In this document: one piece after another, positions 36,514 through 49,343 of the stretch
How positions within the stretch are numbered: the first letter of the stretch is position 1
Layout: the number at the start of each line of letters is the position of its first letter
Source of the DNA: Zonotrichia leucophrys gambelii
Taxonomy: Eukaryota; Chordata; Aves; Passeriformes; Passerellidae
Reading direction: 5' to 3'
Assembly (NCBI RefSeq): GCF_028769735.1
Contig: NC_088173.1
Location: 24,678,038-24,742,037 of the forward strand
Length of the DNA: 64,000 nt
Made by a program: the position numbers and the translations under genes
The notes under the pieces: model-generated
The model's input: only the letters and a program-made list of their open reading frames with translations
The model's database searches: none
Told to the model about the DNA's origin: nothing

Positions 36514-39500
36514 CTATAAACAAAGAACAGAGAAAACAAAGCTGTAGATCAATTGAAATCATAGCATTCATTAGCAACTATACAAAAAAATGCAAACACA
36601 GATGTGGCAGGTCTTTCACTTCTGTTTGGGTATGATTATGATTAAACCAATATGATTTCAATACAATATTTTGTTCACAGTTCTTATGAAATCTCTCCAA
36701 CATCAGTAAAACATAGTTCATGATTTTTTTTACCACACAGGATGTTAAATCCTAATTTATGTGATTTTTCTGCACTCTGATATCTTGAATGTTACTTAAA
36801 ATCAAGTGCTAATGCAATCTTCACATTGTCATTCAGCAGGGTTTTAATCCATCATTTCTCATGGTTGTCTAGGTAATACTTTATTAAGAACAGAGACACT
36901 GCTACATTAAATACAGTAAATGTAACTAAATTCACAAGGGCACAGAGCATTAATTAGCTATTAAGTTTTATTCTTACATTCTGGAAAGGAGCACTGCAAA
37001 AAATCCCAACATCTATCATGGTTTAATAGGCTGTAAATAATTGAAGAGCAGAGCATATAATGAATAGCAAATAAAAATTTTAATGTAGCTCATCCATAAA
37101 TTTCAAAGAGACAAGGGCAAAATTATTTCCAAGGCATTTTAGTCACATTTAGACATATGTTTGTCCATGTCTCTTTGTTAACAGCAGAGTAAGCTGAGCA
37201 AGGCTGCAAAGATTTTCCCAATGCATGGATGCCAAATGAATCCAATTATTATATCTATGTCATCCATATAGCATCTCCATATTCTACAGACGGGAGTTCT
37301 CAGAAAAGAGTACAATCCCTGGTTGTAATGACTCTAAAACACACTAGGTTCATATTTGGAACTTCAGTCTTTTTAGGCCTGCACACTGCCAACAACTGAC
37401 TCAGAAGTGCTCTATTCTCCCAGCTTCTTTTCATCTGTCTAGAAAATGAGCGCCAGAGCCAGATGATATTTCATGTTAGCAAGTTCACAAGAGCAAGGGT
37501 AATAGGTAATGGGCAATGGTAAGGGAAGAATCCTCTAGAAAAGAAGGTGCAGTGGAAGTGAGCAATTGAAGGAGAAGAAAAAAGGAAGAGAAATCAGGGC
37601 AAGTTTTTACGAGCTAAACCCTGTAAACACTGCTAAAGATCTGTCATCTTTGCTTTGTACAGCTGCCTGGGCAGCAAAAGCACTTGGCTAAATTGCTACA
37701 GATTTTGCTGGGAAAAAACCAAAACAAGTATTTTCCAGCTGGCTTTTGCTCTAACATTGCCAGCTACACAGCTAACACGAGTGCTAGCAAAGAGAAGAAA
37801 TAGCAGCATGCTGGCAGAGACAACAGCAGTAGAAGTGCCCCTTGCAGCAGCTTAGTCCCATCTATTCTTCCTCCTGCAGGCAAGCCTGCAATTAGTTTTC
37901 CAGCTGGTCTCTCACACAGATCATCCCAGACCCAAAAGAAAACACTATCAGCTCAAAGGGGGAGGTAAGGAGGATGGGTCTGCAGTGGCCTGCAGTACTA
38001 AGGAATTATGCTGACCAACAATCATGGTCCCTCCAATGGCTCATAGTTTCATACAAACTTTTCAGTTTTGTCCATGACCTCTGTGGATACCTCTTACGAA
38101 ACACACAGGAAATCCTTTCTACACCCAGAGTTTACATTCAGTTCATACTCTATGCTCAGGTCAATTAAAATTGGGATTCATCTGCCTATATAATTAGAGG
38201 CATATGAGCCTGGAACCAGCAGTTATCTTTGGATCCGAAAGAGAAACAGCAACCCATTCACATGAAGTAATACCTCACCAGATATCACATTAAAAATTTG
38301 TTTTGTTATCATGTTTAAAAGAAAAAGTATTACCTTGAGACTCAGGGGGTTTTTTGATTTTACTTAAGCTTATATACTGTTATCACACTAAACATGAAAG
38401 ACTAACTGTTCAGAAATGTTACTTTTAGTCCTGCACAAGTTTTAGAGGGAAAAACCCAAATATCCAAAAGTAGGCTTGGCTACAGATGATAATACATTAC
38501 AGATTAAACAGAGGGAAAACACAAAAGGGAAAGAGACAAACACCAGGCAAATCTCCAGGAAGCAAAGGTTAGATAACTCTCATTACAGCAGCAGAAACCT
38601 TTATTTGGTTTTAATCAACAACCCCATTCAAGAATCCACACAAGAGATGAATGACAGAAGCAAAGTCCAAGACCAATACAAGATGCTGAAAGAAACTGCA
38701 AGAGCAGTATTCCCATTAGAAGTTACAAGCTAATCATGGGAAAAACCCCAAGATTCATTAAATGAGCATGATGCCAGATTCCATCCAAGTTTTGGAAGAA
38801 ACATCCAGTTTCAGCACATACTTCACTAACATCCAGTTTCAGCACAACAATCACTAAGATCTGCCACAAACCACATGCCCATATTTTTGTCAAGAATAAA
38901 CTGATTATTAAAAGCTTCTTTTAGCAGATAATTTAATTTCTTAGCTGCTAGAAATGTTCTACATTCACAGATTTTCATCTGTCAGACTAATATTAAAAAT
39001 TCCTCCACATTAGTGTAGGAGTTTCACATTTTTTCAGCTAGCTATCACTTAAGGTTCCTCTGTGCAAGCATGAACTCCACCTACTCACTTAAAACTCAAT
39101 GGGAAAAGTCAATTATGAAAAGACAGATGTTTTTAAAATCACAAAGATAATCTGAGTTGTTTCAGCAGCTATGTTTCAGGGAATTATGAAACCATTTAAT
39201 ATTGGTTTTCCAAAGGATCAAATTGTTTTAACTTTGCAAATGCAGAAAAAGCAATGTAGAAGCAAGCCAGATACCATACTCCGAAAGCAACATGCATCTT
39301 GTCTCTCTTGACAGCAAACAGCTTTACCACTGGCAAAGGAAAGTGCCAGTGTTACATAAACTTCTAAACCATGGAATCATAACAACCCAGATATCTCAAG
39401 ATTGCCTCTCTTGCTCAGCAACTCCAGACAACATAAGAATACAGATTAGTCTTATTAGTAGGAAAATTCTGATTAAAAAAGGACTTAGAGATCAAATCTC

Positions 39501-39939
39501 AATGCCTAAATATGCTACAGAAAAATAATTTACTCACATTAAATGTGCCCAAGTGAAGTAATGTGCCCTAATCTACTTATTCCCAGGCACATTCCCCAAA
39601 GACATCTTGTAATTGAAATGATGTAACACTCTGGAACACTTTGATGACATTTCATTAGGTGCAAAATTAATACTAAAATGCATCTTCTCTACAAAGCAAA
39701 ATTGTCAGTTCTTGAGTTCAATCATCAACTAGAGGCTAACATTTAAGAAACAATAAAGAACTACAGTAATTTCAATAATTTCCTACAGTTTTAAGTGCTT
39801 CCAACACAAAGAGTATCTAATATATTGTTAAATGCAATGTTTATAAAAGTAGCTGCTAAGTAGCAGACACCCTGCACGAGTCAATTAGGCTTATCTTCAT
39901 CTCTGCTGCTGTATTTTTTTAACACTGTAAAAGTCTTAC
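36514..39939 (-). other. ARFIP1: ARFIP1 intron, about 3.4 kb
   Basis: Donor GTAAGA at 39939 and acceptor at 36514. It holds a short tandem duplication at about 38800-38847. No repeat family or gene is recognised. Confidence 0.9.
38799..38847. repeat. short direct repeat, unit about 28 bp
   Basis: The string aacatccagtttcagcaca occurs twice, at about 38800 and 38828, separated by a few bases. A local intronic slippage duplication. Confidence 0.7.
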
Positions 39940-40161
39940 ATGAAGTTCCAACGATTTCAAACTCAGGTCAGCAAATGCATCTCCAAGTTGCCTTTGGGTA
40001 TGTACCATCTGGAAGAGCTGTGTGGACAGTGTCTGTGCCAGTCTCAAGATATTTTCGTATTTTTTTTTGTTGTCTCTCAATATATCTATCTGAGCTTCTA
40101 GTTCCAGGTCTACTGTTCTTGAGCCACGACCCAGTTTTTCAGAGATGATCTGACGTGTACA
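39940..40161 (-). CDS. ARFIP1: ARFIP1 coding exon (AH domain start, residues 139-212)
   Basis: A 222-nt exon (74 codons, phase 0 at both ends). The acceptor is TTTTTCTGCAG ending at 40162 and the donor is CAT then GTAAGA at 39939. It encodes CTRQIISEKLGRGSRTVDLE, LEAQIDILRDNKKKYENILR and QLGDAFADLSLKSLELH. The GRGSRTVDLELE and LGDAFADLS blocks are diagnostic of arfaptins and lie at the start of the AH/BAR domain. Confidence 0.97.
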
Positions 40162-43100
40162 CTGCAGAAAAAAAATTAAATTATAAAGATTCAAGTATAT
40201 TCAAGACAACACAGCATACACCCATTTTCAGCTTCAAGGGACATATAATTACACACAATTCTTTCACAACCACCCCTCCCAATATAAGTTTGCACAACAA
40301 ACTGAAAAAACAACACAGTCTTTAGAAGTTTATCAGGACTCAGCAAGAACAGCTGGACAAGTCTCAACTCCTACTAAGATGAATATTCAAGTTAGCAAAT
40401 CAAGAGCATAACTAATTGTTTCTCAAGTAAAAGAACACTTATCTTTTTATAGGTTTGGTGAATCTCATTAAGTTAAAAGAAGCATTTGAGCCCATTGCAT
40501 TTAATTCAGTTTACAGGACCATATTCTATACAAAAATGTCTAGTTAGTAATCTTTTGGACTTCGTCTACCAAGTATCTGATCAGAACATCCATGTTAAAT
40601 TTTCCAAAAATGTTCATTTTGAGGGGTTTTTTTAGGGGGCAAGTAAGAAGATGATAGTTTTCAGCATGGGTTTTTTTTTGAAGCTGAATAGGAAACTGAG
40701 AACTCCTACTGAGAAATACACAAAAGTATTAAAATGCACTTATTATTTACACATCTACAAAATGGCGATGATTTACTCAGAAAGACTATTTCTTTTCTGT
40801 CATGAAAAACTCTTAGTAGGCTTGCAGTTCATTAACACACTGAGCAGGAAATGTGCTCTTATGCAGCTGTAGACACTCTCACCCAGCCTATGGCTGTGAC
40901 AGAGCAGGCTGCTACCACATTCCATGGATCTGTGACACCTTCTCTGCCAGAGATTTGAGCCCAGCTTGGCAGTGAGCCTCCCAAGATGCACACTGGGGAT
41001 TTCCCTTGACTGAGACACAGGAGAAGCCATTTGCAAAGCAGATGTGCAGCAAAGCTATACAGTTTCTCTATGGAAAGCAGAATTATTTACTGCTCTAGTA
41101 AGTTACTTGAAGTTAGTCTGTGGTCACAAGGTGTGAAGGGATAACCAACTTACCAACTTAGACATATGAAAAATTACTGCTAGAAACAAAAGGTACAAGG
41201 AAATTAAGTTAGTAGTCAAGGCCACAACTACTCTGAAAGGACTTAACCTAAGCACAAAACTGCTATTTTAAATTTTACTTTTGTGAAATAATGCCCAAAC
41301 TTATCTTGTACCATACTCCCCAAATACTCTGGAGCACTGGATTTCCCAGGGTTTCCCAATTCAAGGACTTTAGATTAATACCATCTTTACTTGTGCCCAA
41401 AGGAGACGCACATTCAACCTGCTAGAATTGCCACGTCCCTTCTTAACGTAATAGAGGAACACAGGAGAGACTCAGGAATGACCAAGGAGATCAAGTTGGT
41501 CGTGACCCATGAGGTTTAGGTCAGAAGATACAGACTATTTGGGCTACTTTGTTAGAGTCCAGTAATTGACAAGAAAAAGCACAGCTAATCTAGGTGACAT
41601 TTGTCTGCTAAGCATCACAAATTCAGGAGAGCATAACAAATCATAACAGAGAATACAACCTTGCTACCAAACACTCCATGAGAAATTGCAAAATACAGCT
41701 CAGCTCTAAGTGTGCTCAGAGCATAAATAAGCCTTTCATTAGGAACTGTGGAAGTGATGGTCAAATTTTGGCTATTTTCCAAAAGAGCTGACGCACTCAC
41801 ACACAAACCCCCACGGAAATGCAAGAGAAAAATCTAAATCATGGAAAGCAAAATTTTTGAAAGCAAGGATAAATTACAAGTGAAGGGATTATTTTCAGCC
41901 AAGGCGTATTTGCTTCATAAATCACAGAAAAATATCTTTAAAAGCCCAGCAGTGACAAGTGAAGAAACACCAGTAATTGGAAAGACTTACACTGGATACT
42001 TTGTTAACTCAGATGCAGCAAAAGACAAAGAAAATGCCCCAATCTATTTTGATTTACTCCAGTTCTAAGTAGACTCGTACAAGCACACAAGTTGCTCTAT
42101 ATTCTCACTAGCAAAGAACATTCCATGCATTAATTCCATTGGGCTTTGTTCTAAGAGTATTTATAAAGGAAACTGTCATAGAAAAGACCGTGCAACTCAA
42201 AAAGAAGTCATCCAATGCAAAGCTTAAGAAAAATTTAGAGAAGAACTCAGAGAAAAACAGGTTACCAAAATACATTGTATATGCCAAAGATGAACGGAGG
42301 CATTACTGGACATGTCTCAGAAATAAATGTTCTACTAACCCAGTGTTAGAGAGGTTTGTAAAACAGGTTTGCCTTTTTTTTCCCCCTCTCAAAATTTAAG
42401 TTGTATGAAAAACAAAAAGACAAGCTTGTTGGAATTGCTGAAAGTCAAGAAGAATCTTGACTTTCTTGGGCCTAAATGTTTTTGCTAAACTGCAAACCAC
42501 TTTCTCATCCAAAGGGGAAAGCATGGGTAGAAGAAAGAACAGAATAAGATCCTGTCACTAGACTATGGAAAGAAGGGCAATTTCTCTTCACACTGACTCA
42601 TGATTACTAGGGAGCATTTGACTGGAGAATGTGAATGGCAATGGTAGTTACAAGGCATTTATAGATGGGAATGACTTCTAACATACCCAATAATTTGGAT
42701 TTCTCAACCCCTGATACAGACACCATGGTATAGGAACTACTCATGTCAGATTCCTGAAGAACTTCCTAACAGCAAATTTCATCACTAACTCCCCTTGTAG
42801 ATTACTGTCTGGTACATTGATACCAGGGATTTTAAATTCAGAGGGATTCAAGTGCTGACATTTACTCCTGTCCTTTATTTCTGCATCTTCAAACCTATGA
42901 ACAGTTAGCTATTATGAGATAAGGAGGACACTTCTTCCCATATCTCCCTGATGGGAACCAAAGCAAGCCAATATGTCCAAAACTTTAAATACTAAATACT
43001 CATATTAAATAGTTTTTTGTACGAAGCCTACGACACAAATGCATGGCATCTCAGAGTACAGTTGCACAATAGTCTATCAACTCAAAATGAATTTGTAAGT

Positions 43101-45168
43101 TCTATGAATGGTCTTATACCACAAAAAAAGAGTGAGCAACAAGTCAATATGGGAAAGATCACAACTGACACATCTCCTTAGGCATGTTCAGGAATAGGTA
43201 CAATTAAACATGTTGTTTTCTGAAACTGCTAGTCTTTGTTTGCTAGGTCATTACTGGTGTGATTCTGGATTTCAACAAGGCGAAGGCTTAAGCCATAAAA
43301 GAAAACTAAAAACCTTAACTTTGCAGACGCTACAGCCAAAGAAATAGTGTTCTAAACAAAGATCCAAGATCCCTTTTTGCAACTTTTTCACTAGTCCTCT
43401 GGCTGATGGTTCATGTCAGTGAGTTTGAGACATGAGTTTTTTTGGGTTTGTTTTCTAAATCAAGGTACGAAAAATACAGAAAAAGGTCAAGTCCTGTCCT
43501 ATTTAGTTGTAGTATAGGAGATTTGATCCCAAGAGTCAATGTTTTAAAGAGACAAGAGAATTTTAAAGAACAGCTTCAGCTGAATAGCACATATTCTGAT
43601 TGCACCACAGCGCACTCAGAAAAAATCACACAGCGGGTCAGGTTGGAAAGGACCACAGTGGGTCCCCTGGTTCAACATCTCTGCTCAAACAAGTTCATCC
43701 CAAACACATTGCACAGCATTGTATCCAGAGGGTTTTTGAGCATCTCAAAAATACTGAGTGAGGGAGACTCCATAACCTCTCTGGGCAACCTGTTACAGCA
43801 CTCAGTCACTGCACAGTGAAGAAGTTCTTCCTCATATTCAGGTGGAACTTCCTGTGCATCAGGCTCTGCCCACTGCCTCCTGTCCTGTTGCTTGGCACCA
43901 CTGGGAAGAACCTGGATGCATCCTCTTGGCCCTCTCCCCTCAGATAGTTTATAGGTATTCATGAGGTCCCCTGTCAGTCATCTCTTCTCCAGGCTGAACA
44001 GACCCAGCTTCCTCAGCCTTTCCTCATTGAAAGCTGCTCCAGTCCCTTCACCATCTTTGCTGCCCTCCACTGGACCTGCACCAGGAACTCCATGTCTCTC
44101 TTGTCCTGAGGAGCCCAGGACTGAACACAGCACTCCAGATGTGCCTCACCAGGGCTGAATAGAGGGACAGGATCATCTCCCTCAACCTGCTGGCAATGTT
44201 CCTCCTAAGGCACCCCAGGCTACCATTGGACTGCAACTTCTGCACTTGCTACAATGTTTAGATGACAAGAAAAGCCAATTCATTAGACATAAAAAAGAAA
44301 TTTCTGATTCTAACAGAAAGACAGCATAAGCATCCACTAGGGATGCTCCATCCTTGCTTCTCATCCCCACTGAGGAGGATGTTCTTATCTGGACAAAGAA
44401 CACTGGAGGGATTCAGACTTTCCTTGCCACAGAATGTGAATTTCTTCATGGTTTGATGTAGACTTCACCGATGCAGCTGCTCACAACTCTATTATTTAAG
44501 ATGTAGGCATAACAAGAAGCTATTTTACAAAACTGGTCTTTCTTTAAACTTTTGACAGGAATGCATTCCCTGACAATTGTTCCTTACCTTATAGCTTTTT
44601 GCTAGAAGTGACACTTCTAGCAAACTGGTGTGATTTAAGCACCTTTTCATTGTTCTTACATTACTCTTTTAATTTCATTAAATCTGAACTGATCATGAAG
44701 TAGCAGCATATAAAACACACACAAATTGAAGCAACTGTTACCACACTAAGAAAAAACAATCAGCCAAGATGAAACAAAACCATCAGAGTAGCAATTAACA
44801 AGTTTTGAACTTCTAGATACCCCTGATTTTTTCACATCAACTAAAATCTTACTGCATCCACAGTCAACTCAAAAAGAGCAAAAAATATTTAATTCCAAGC
44901 TTTAGTGCTGAAATCTCTACATTCAGAATGACGAAGGGAACATTAGAAATGGAACATTCTTTACCTTGCTAAATCAGTAATACCTATTAAGATTTTCCAC
45001 ATTGCACCAGGGATTTAACAAAGAATGTTACACTTAGAAGAAAATTAAGCCTTTCCTATACATTCTTGCTTATGCTCACTGCCACAACAGCTTACTTTCA
45101 TACAGCTCTATTCCCATCTAGAGTAGCAAACTCACTCATAGAATACATACACACACATAGCTGCATAC
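40162..45168 (-). other. ARFIP1: ARFIP1 intron, about 5.0 kb
   Basis: Donor GTATGC at 45168 and acceptor at 40162. It contains the CR1 fragment at about 43618-44250. Plus-strand frames at 41841-42068 and 42139-42399 are lysine-rich by AT composition and are not recognised as genes. Confidence 0.9.
43618..44250 (-). mobile_element. CR1-type LINE fragment (3' part, 5'-truncated)
   Basis: About 630 bp resembling the 3' end of CR1 retrotransposons as they appear in bird genomes in reverse orientation: GGTTGGAAAGGACC near 43640, then phrases such as CCTCTCTGGGCAACCTG, GAAGAAGTTCTTCCTCAT, CTTCTCCAGGCTGAACA, CCCAGCTTCCTCAGCCTTTC and ACTCCAGATGTGCCTCACCAGGGCTGA. It covers the 3' part of the reverse-transcriptase ORF and the 3' UTR, with the rest missing, as is typical for CR1. 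Its sense strand is the same as ARFIP1. It is inactive and its frames are broken. Confidence 0.93.
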
Positions 45169-45278
45169 CTTGTAAGTGTTCAGGCTCCACTTTCTCACCA
45201 ATTCCAGTTTCTCCATCGCTGGATTCTTCACTTCATCTGCTAACACAACAGGTCCACTCTTCTGCTGGGCTCTGCCCC
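45169..45278 (-). CDS. ARFIP1: ARFIP1 coding exon (amphipathic helix and PKD-type site)
   Basis: A 110-nt exon with acceptor GTCTGACACAG ending at 45279 and donor AAG then GTATGC at 45168. After completing a split Gly codon it encodes GRAQQKSGPVVLADEVK and NPAMEKLELVRKWSLNTYK. The segment before the BAR region forms the amphipathic helix that targets arfaptins to PI4P-rich trans-Golgi membrane. LVRKWS fits the protein kinase D consensus LxRxxS, and the serine (about residue 133 here) corresponds to the reported human arfaptin-1 PKD site that controls secretory granule scission. These roles are family knowledge. Confidence 0.96.
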
Positions 45279-46726
45279 CTGTGTCAGACACAAAGCAAAT
45301 CTTCAAGGCCTTGGGTCTGGGCTTTTTGTTTGTTTGTTTTAAGGGATTAGTAGCAGGTATGGAAGATTTGTGCAATTGTACATCCAAAAGCAGAGCAAGG
45401 TGACAGTATGAACTGAAGATGAATAAGAGATTTTTAAAATCATTTCCAGAAAGAAAGACTTATATTAAAACTGATATAAAATGTGTGTATATATATATAT
45501 ATCTATCTATATATATATATATCTCACTATTTCATGAATAGGCTGAATTAAGCATACTGAAAGCTTAAAACAGCTTTTGAGACATGTTTATTCTTATTAT
45601 TTTTGAGACATTTATATCTATGTTTAAAAACTCCAACACTCTTTGAACATTCTTTTGCATTTAATCAATCTAAAAGTCTGTTTACAACCTTAAGGCCATT
45701 AAACAACAATTACTGGCATACTGTTGTCATGCAGTACAGAGTTTTTAATCTTTTCCAATGAAAGTCATTCTTTCCAGAAGATGTGTTCAGCCAATATTTA
45801 ATTTATTTATTTCAGTTTTATTAGCTCATTCTATTAGGAACAACTAATTCTACAAACCAGCAAAGAAGAGATTTAAAGCAACTAACTAAAATACCTAGGG
45901 CAAATCACCACACACAAACTGCCATTATTCAGCATTTTCAAGCTAGTATGGGATATCATGTGGATTCCATGTTTCAATTTTGCAAAATTTCTAGTGTCCT
46001 AAATATTAAAAACTGCTAAGTATCATCACTTTTCAAGCAACATTTTTATTTATCATGTCCATATTCATTTTAACTACCCCTGACTCTGATTCCTACTGCT
46101 ACTTACAGTCACCTTAGTCTTGCCAAGTGATTTATGCAAGCAAGAGTTTGGAAAAAAGTCTATACAGATGCCTCAAGATATTCCTTTAGCATCAAGTTCT
46201 ACTGTGTTCTTACATCTTCAACATGCTGTGCAAACATTAAGTAATTAACCCTCTCAACACCCTTATGAGGTAACTGAGTTAAGTTTTCTCCTTTTATGCA
46301 GGAGGAAGCAGGACTAAGATGTTAAGTAATTTGCCCATAGGCACAAAATGAGTCAAGTGGCAAAGCTGAGTTGGGGTGTTGTGAATTCCTAATGGCTGCC
46401 CCCATAGTTTATTGGAATATATGATCATTTAGGAAAAAATACTGAAATTTTCAGCTTTAACCTAAAGAAAAGATTTTGGCCACTCCTATTTTACCTACTG
46501 TTAGTTATCATTAATAGTAATTATAATATTAATTTTACAGAGTAAAAGCAGCTCAGAGAGAGGAAAGCAGAGGTTAATTTGTCAGCTGTTGAAGTCAGAA
46601 GTAAAAGCACCAAAATCCCGCAGAAATTTTATTTCCAACTAACAGTACATCAAATAATTAGAAACATGGAAGGGTTAGTACAGTCTCAGCAGAGACAAGG
46701 GCGTTATCCATTCAGTGCTTTAATAC
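45279..46726 (-). other. ARFIP1: ARFIP1 intron, about 1.4 kb
   Basis: Lies between the cassette exon (donor GTATTA) and the amphipathic-helix exon. It contains the AT microsatellite at 45483-45522. Nothing else is seen. Confidence 0.85.
45483..45522. repeat. (TA)n/(TATC)n microsatellite
   Basis: Alternating TA interrupted by short ATCT units, preceded by TGTGTG. Simple sequence in an ARFIP1 intron. Confidence 0.9.
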
Positions 46727-46822
46727 CTGTGGGAATAATTAAATCACAACCTTGTCCAGCCAGTCTGCTAGCTGCTGCACTGCTAGGAGATATAACAGAT
46801 GATTTGGGTGACGCTGAGGAAC
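46727..46822 (-). CDS. ARFIP1: ARFIP1 cassette exon (32 codons, probably alternatively spliced)
   Basis: A 96-nt exon read on the minus strand, with acceptor CCGTTTTCAG ending at 46823 and a weak donor GTATTA at 46726. It encodes a Ser/Ala-rich, disordered-looking stretch including SSASPKSSVISPSSAAASRL and AGQGCDLIIPT, resembling the human segment that contains SPSRVAASRLAQQGSDL. Human arfaptin-1 isoforms of 373 and 341 residues differ by 32 residues, the same size as this exon. It is symmetric (phase 1 at both ends), so skipping keeps the frame and a Gly codon is rebuilt either way. No long open frame covers it; it was found by reading splice signals. Confidence 0.9.
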
Positions 46823-47404
46823 CTGAAAACGGGACATTTAACAATAAAAATACATCATCTTCTCTTCAAAGTGAATGTGCACTCTTACAGAGACACATTT
46901 TCAAAACAAAGAAACATTTGCTTCAGCAGCTTTAGAATCCACAGAAAAGCTGCTGGAATTTCTGATGATAATGTTTTTTAAGAGGTGCATCTCTCCATGT
47001 GAACTACTCCAAGTTTTCTTGATTTAATCTTTTTCTCTAGGTCATGATGACCATTCTTTTTTTCTGTAAGAACAATCAAAGTATAACTGAAGGGCTCATC
47101 AGTGAAGCACAGACCATAAACAGAAAATTCCATGGAAGATTGTTATATAGCAATCCACAGCTGAAACACTCTTTTGCAAGTCTAGGTAGAATTCACTCTG
47201 CACTGTCACTGAATGGTACTTAAAGCATTAAAGGGTGAAGTAAGCCCTGAAATCTCTGCCAATTTCAGATACACTTTATTGACATCGGCTCTTAAGTCTG
47301 TGTAAACATGCAGCAATAAGTTATCCTGAAGGTCATACAAGTTATTAGCCATAAAAGTGTGTAAACTCATTCCCAAATGAAAGATTTTACAGCACTTGTT
47401 TTTT

Positions 47405-47463
47405 CTCTTAAAAAAACAAACAAACAACAAACCAAACAAAAAACCCCAAACCAAAACAAAAAG
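47405..47463. repeat. A-rich (AAAC)n-like low-complexity tract
   Basis: About 60 bases almost entirely A with regularly spaced C. It could be a decayed poly-A tail or a simple repeat. Confidence 0.85.
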
Positions 47464-48724
47464 CAACCAACTTTAAATGACCTGCACTGTGTGTGTTCTC
47501 TAAGCTGTTTTAGGATTATGCTCATTATGCTTTTCAGAGCTCTGCCACTCTTTCATAACAGATAAATCTGAAGCAGCAACCTTATTGAATTTTCAGGATT
47601 TAAAAAAGAAGTAAGTAAGCTTTTCCTCTGTAGTGATGAATGACCACCATACTGGGGAGGAACTTTATTTACTTTTGCTGAGAAATTCCAATATACTCCA
47701 GGGCTAACAGTGTGCTGAGGGGAATGAAAATTCAACCTAAACTTTACAGTTTTGACAAAATTTAGTTATCAGTAACACCAAAAACATCACTCAAAGTAAC
47801 CAGATCAACAATCAGCTTTAAAACATTCCACAGACCACTGCTAACATGGGGTAAATAAATCCAATTATTTGGATCCAACTGCAGAGAAAAGATGAGACAA
47901 AGACAGATCACTTGCTGTGTCCTTCTGTAGATATACATTGCATAAGAGCTGCAACTGAATTCATCCAGGCATAGAAGTTTGACTGCAAGATCTTGCCTGA
48001 ATCATTTCAGCAAGCGAGCCAAGACAAGCAGTTAAAAAAATCCTTATCATTTGACAAAGTATTAACACAGCCTTATGCATGCTTCATCATTCAGCATCCC
48101 ACAAATCCTAAAAGCCCTTCCCCTCCAGTACTGTCTACTTTGCATTCAAAAGTGAAGCCCTAATAAGGACATTCAAACACAAGATAGAATTTGAAATAGG
48201 GCAATCGTTCAACTTTTGTCCATGGTTTCAAAGGAAGCCTTAGCTTTTACCACTTCTCTCTCTGATTTTGTTAGAACATCAGGAAAAATCCCAAGAAAAC
48301 GCCCTTGGAGAAAATCTGTGATACCCAAAGTGTCCAAAGCTCATAATTTGTGTACAGAAATTTCCACAGAACATTTGCATTTCAAACACATTAGTGTAGC
48401 TTGAAACATCTTCAGATACTTTTCCCTTACAGGCTAATACACTTAACAGCTGCAACAATTATCCTGGTAATAGAATACAAAAAGGCAGGAATGGTGAGCA
48501 GTTTGCCATCTGCTCCAGTTTTTAGCTAGATATTTTGCTATTTTCAAAGGCATAAAGAAACACAGCATTCACTTTGTAATATATGTAAAGTACAACATGT
48601 AAATCAACTGTTTTCATAAGCAAAGAATTTTACCAAACAGGAAATGAAGCAAAATGTAAATTAAATTTATGACTACAAAGAGCTTATTTTCATAGCTGCA
48701 CAACTGAGATAATTTCAAATCTTC

Positions 48725-48762
48725 TACCTTTAACAGCTTCAAATCAGAAGCTGTTAAAGGTA
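48725..48762. repeat. perfect 16-bp inverted repeat, 6-nt loop
   Basis: TACCTTTAACAGCTTC at 48725-48740 is followed by AAATCA and then the exact reverse complement at 48747-48762. Pairing ends sharply on the outer side. It lies in an ARFIP1 intron. The stem is shorter than usual for a microRNA precursor. Confidence 0.95.
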
Positions 48763-49343
48763 CATAATTCATTGAATACCATTTGCCCATACAATATCAT
48801 GGTATTCTATTGCTCTTAGATAGGAAATTGTGACATTCTTGGCTTGTCTATCACTTTATTTCTCATTGTTTAATATCACTAAGATTCTCTAAGGCATACA
48901 TTAATACTCCCAAGAAGAATCCCACTTTTTAATCTACTCTCAGTAGGTGAAGGGTGTATAACAAATAAATAACTCTCCAGTTATGTTTCAAATCAGAACA
49001 GTAACCTGCAAAATCTGAAGAAAACTTCAACACAATGCAATAGTAAAATTCTTCAGCCTGACATCAGTTCAAGGGGCCCAAGGCCTTCCCTTCCCATAAG
49101 TGCAGACCAACTTAACACCAAGTAGTTTCCTCCAGTCCCTTGACAGATACTGCAAGTGTAGCATGTATTCTCTTATTTTAACAACCCAGCTAGCAAAAGA
49201 CAATAAACTGGTTGTCACTAATGCAGAACTCAAATGTGTACATTCATCCAAATTGCTCAAAGCAGTTACAGAACATTGTATTCTGACCGTGAAAGAATAT
49301 GACTAAAGATTTTAAATTGAGAAATATAAAAAAAAGCACTTAC

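Larger units (their letters stand above)
46823..49343 (-). other. ARFIP1: ARFIP1 intron, about 2.5 kb
   Basis: Donor GTAAGTGC at 49343 (strong) and acceptor at 46823. It contains an A-rich AAAC-type low-complexity tract at about 47405-47463 and a perfect 16-bp inverted repeat at 48725-48762. Confidence 0.88.

Noticed and set aside
41841..42399. Lysine-rich plus-strand frames of 75 and 86 codons
   Set aside because: The composition reflects A-rich intron. No domain and no splice or promoter support.
43442..44403. Open frames in both strands around 43442-44403
   Set aside because: They overlap the CR1 fragment, are broken, and do not give an intact reverse transcriptase.
48725..48762. MicroRNA precursor
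   Set aside because: The stem is only 16 bp with a 6-nt loop and no extension; typical precursors need a longer stem of about 30 bp.
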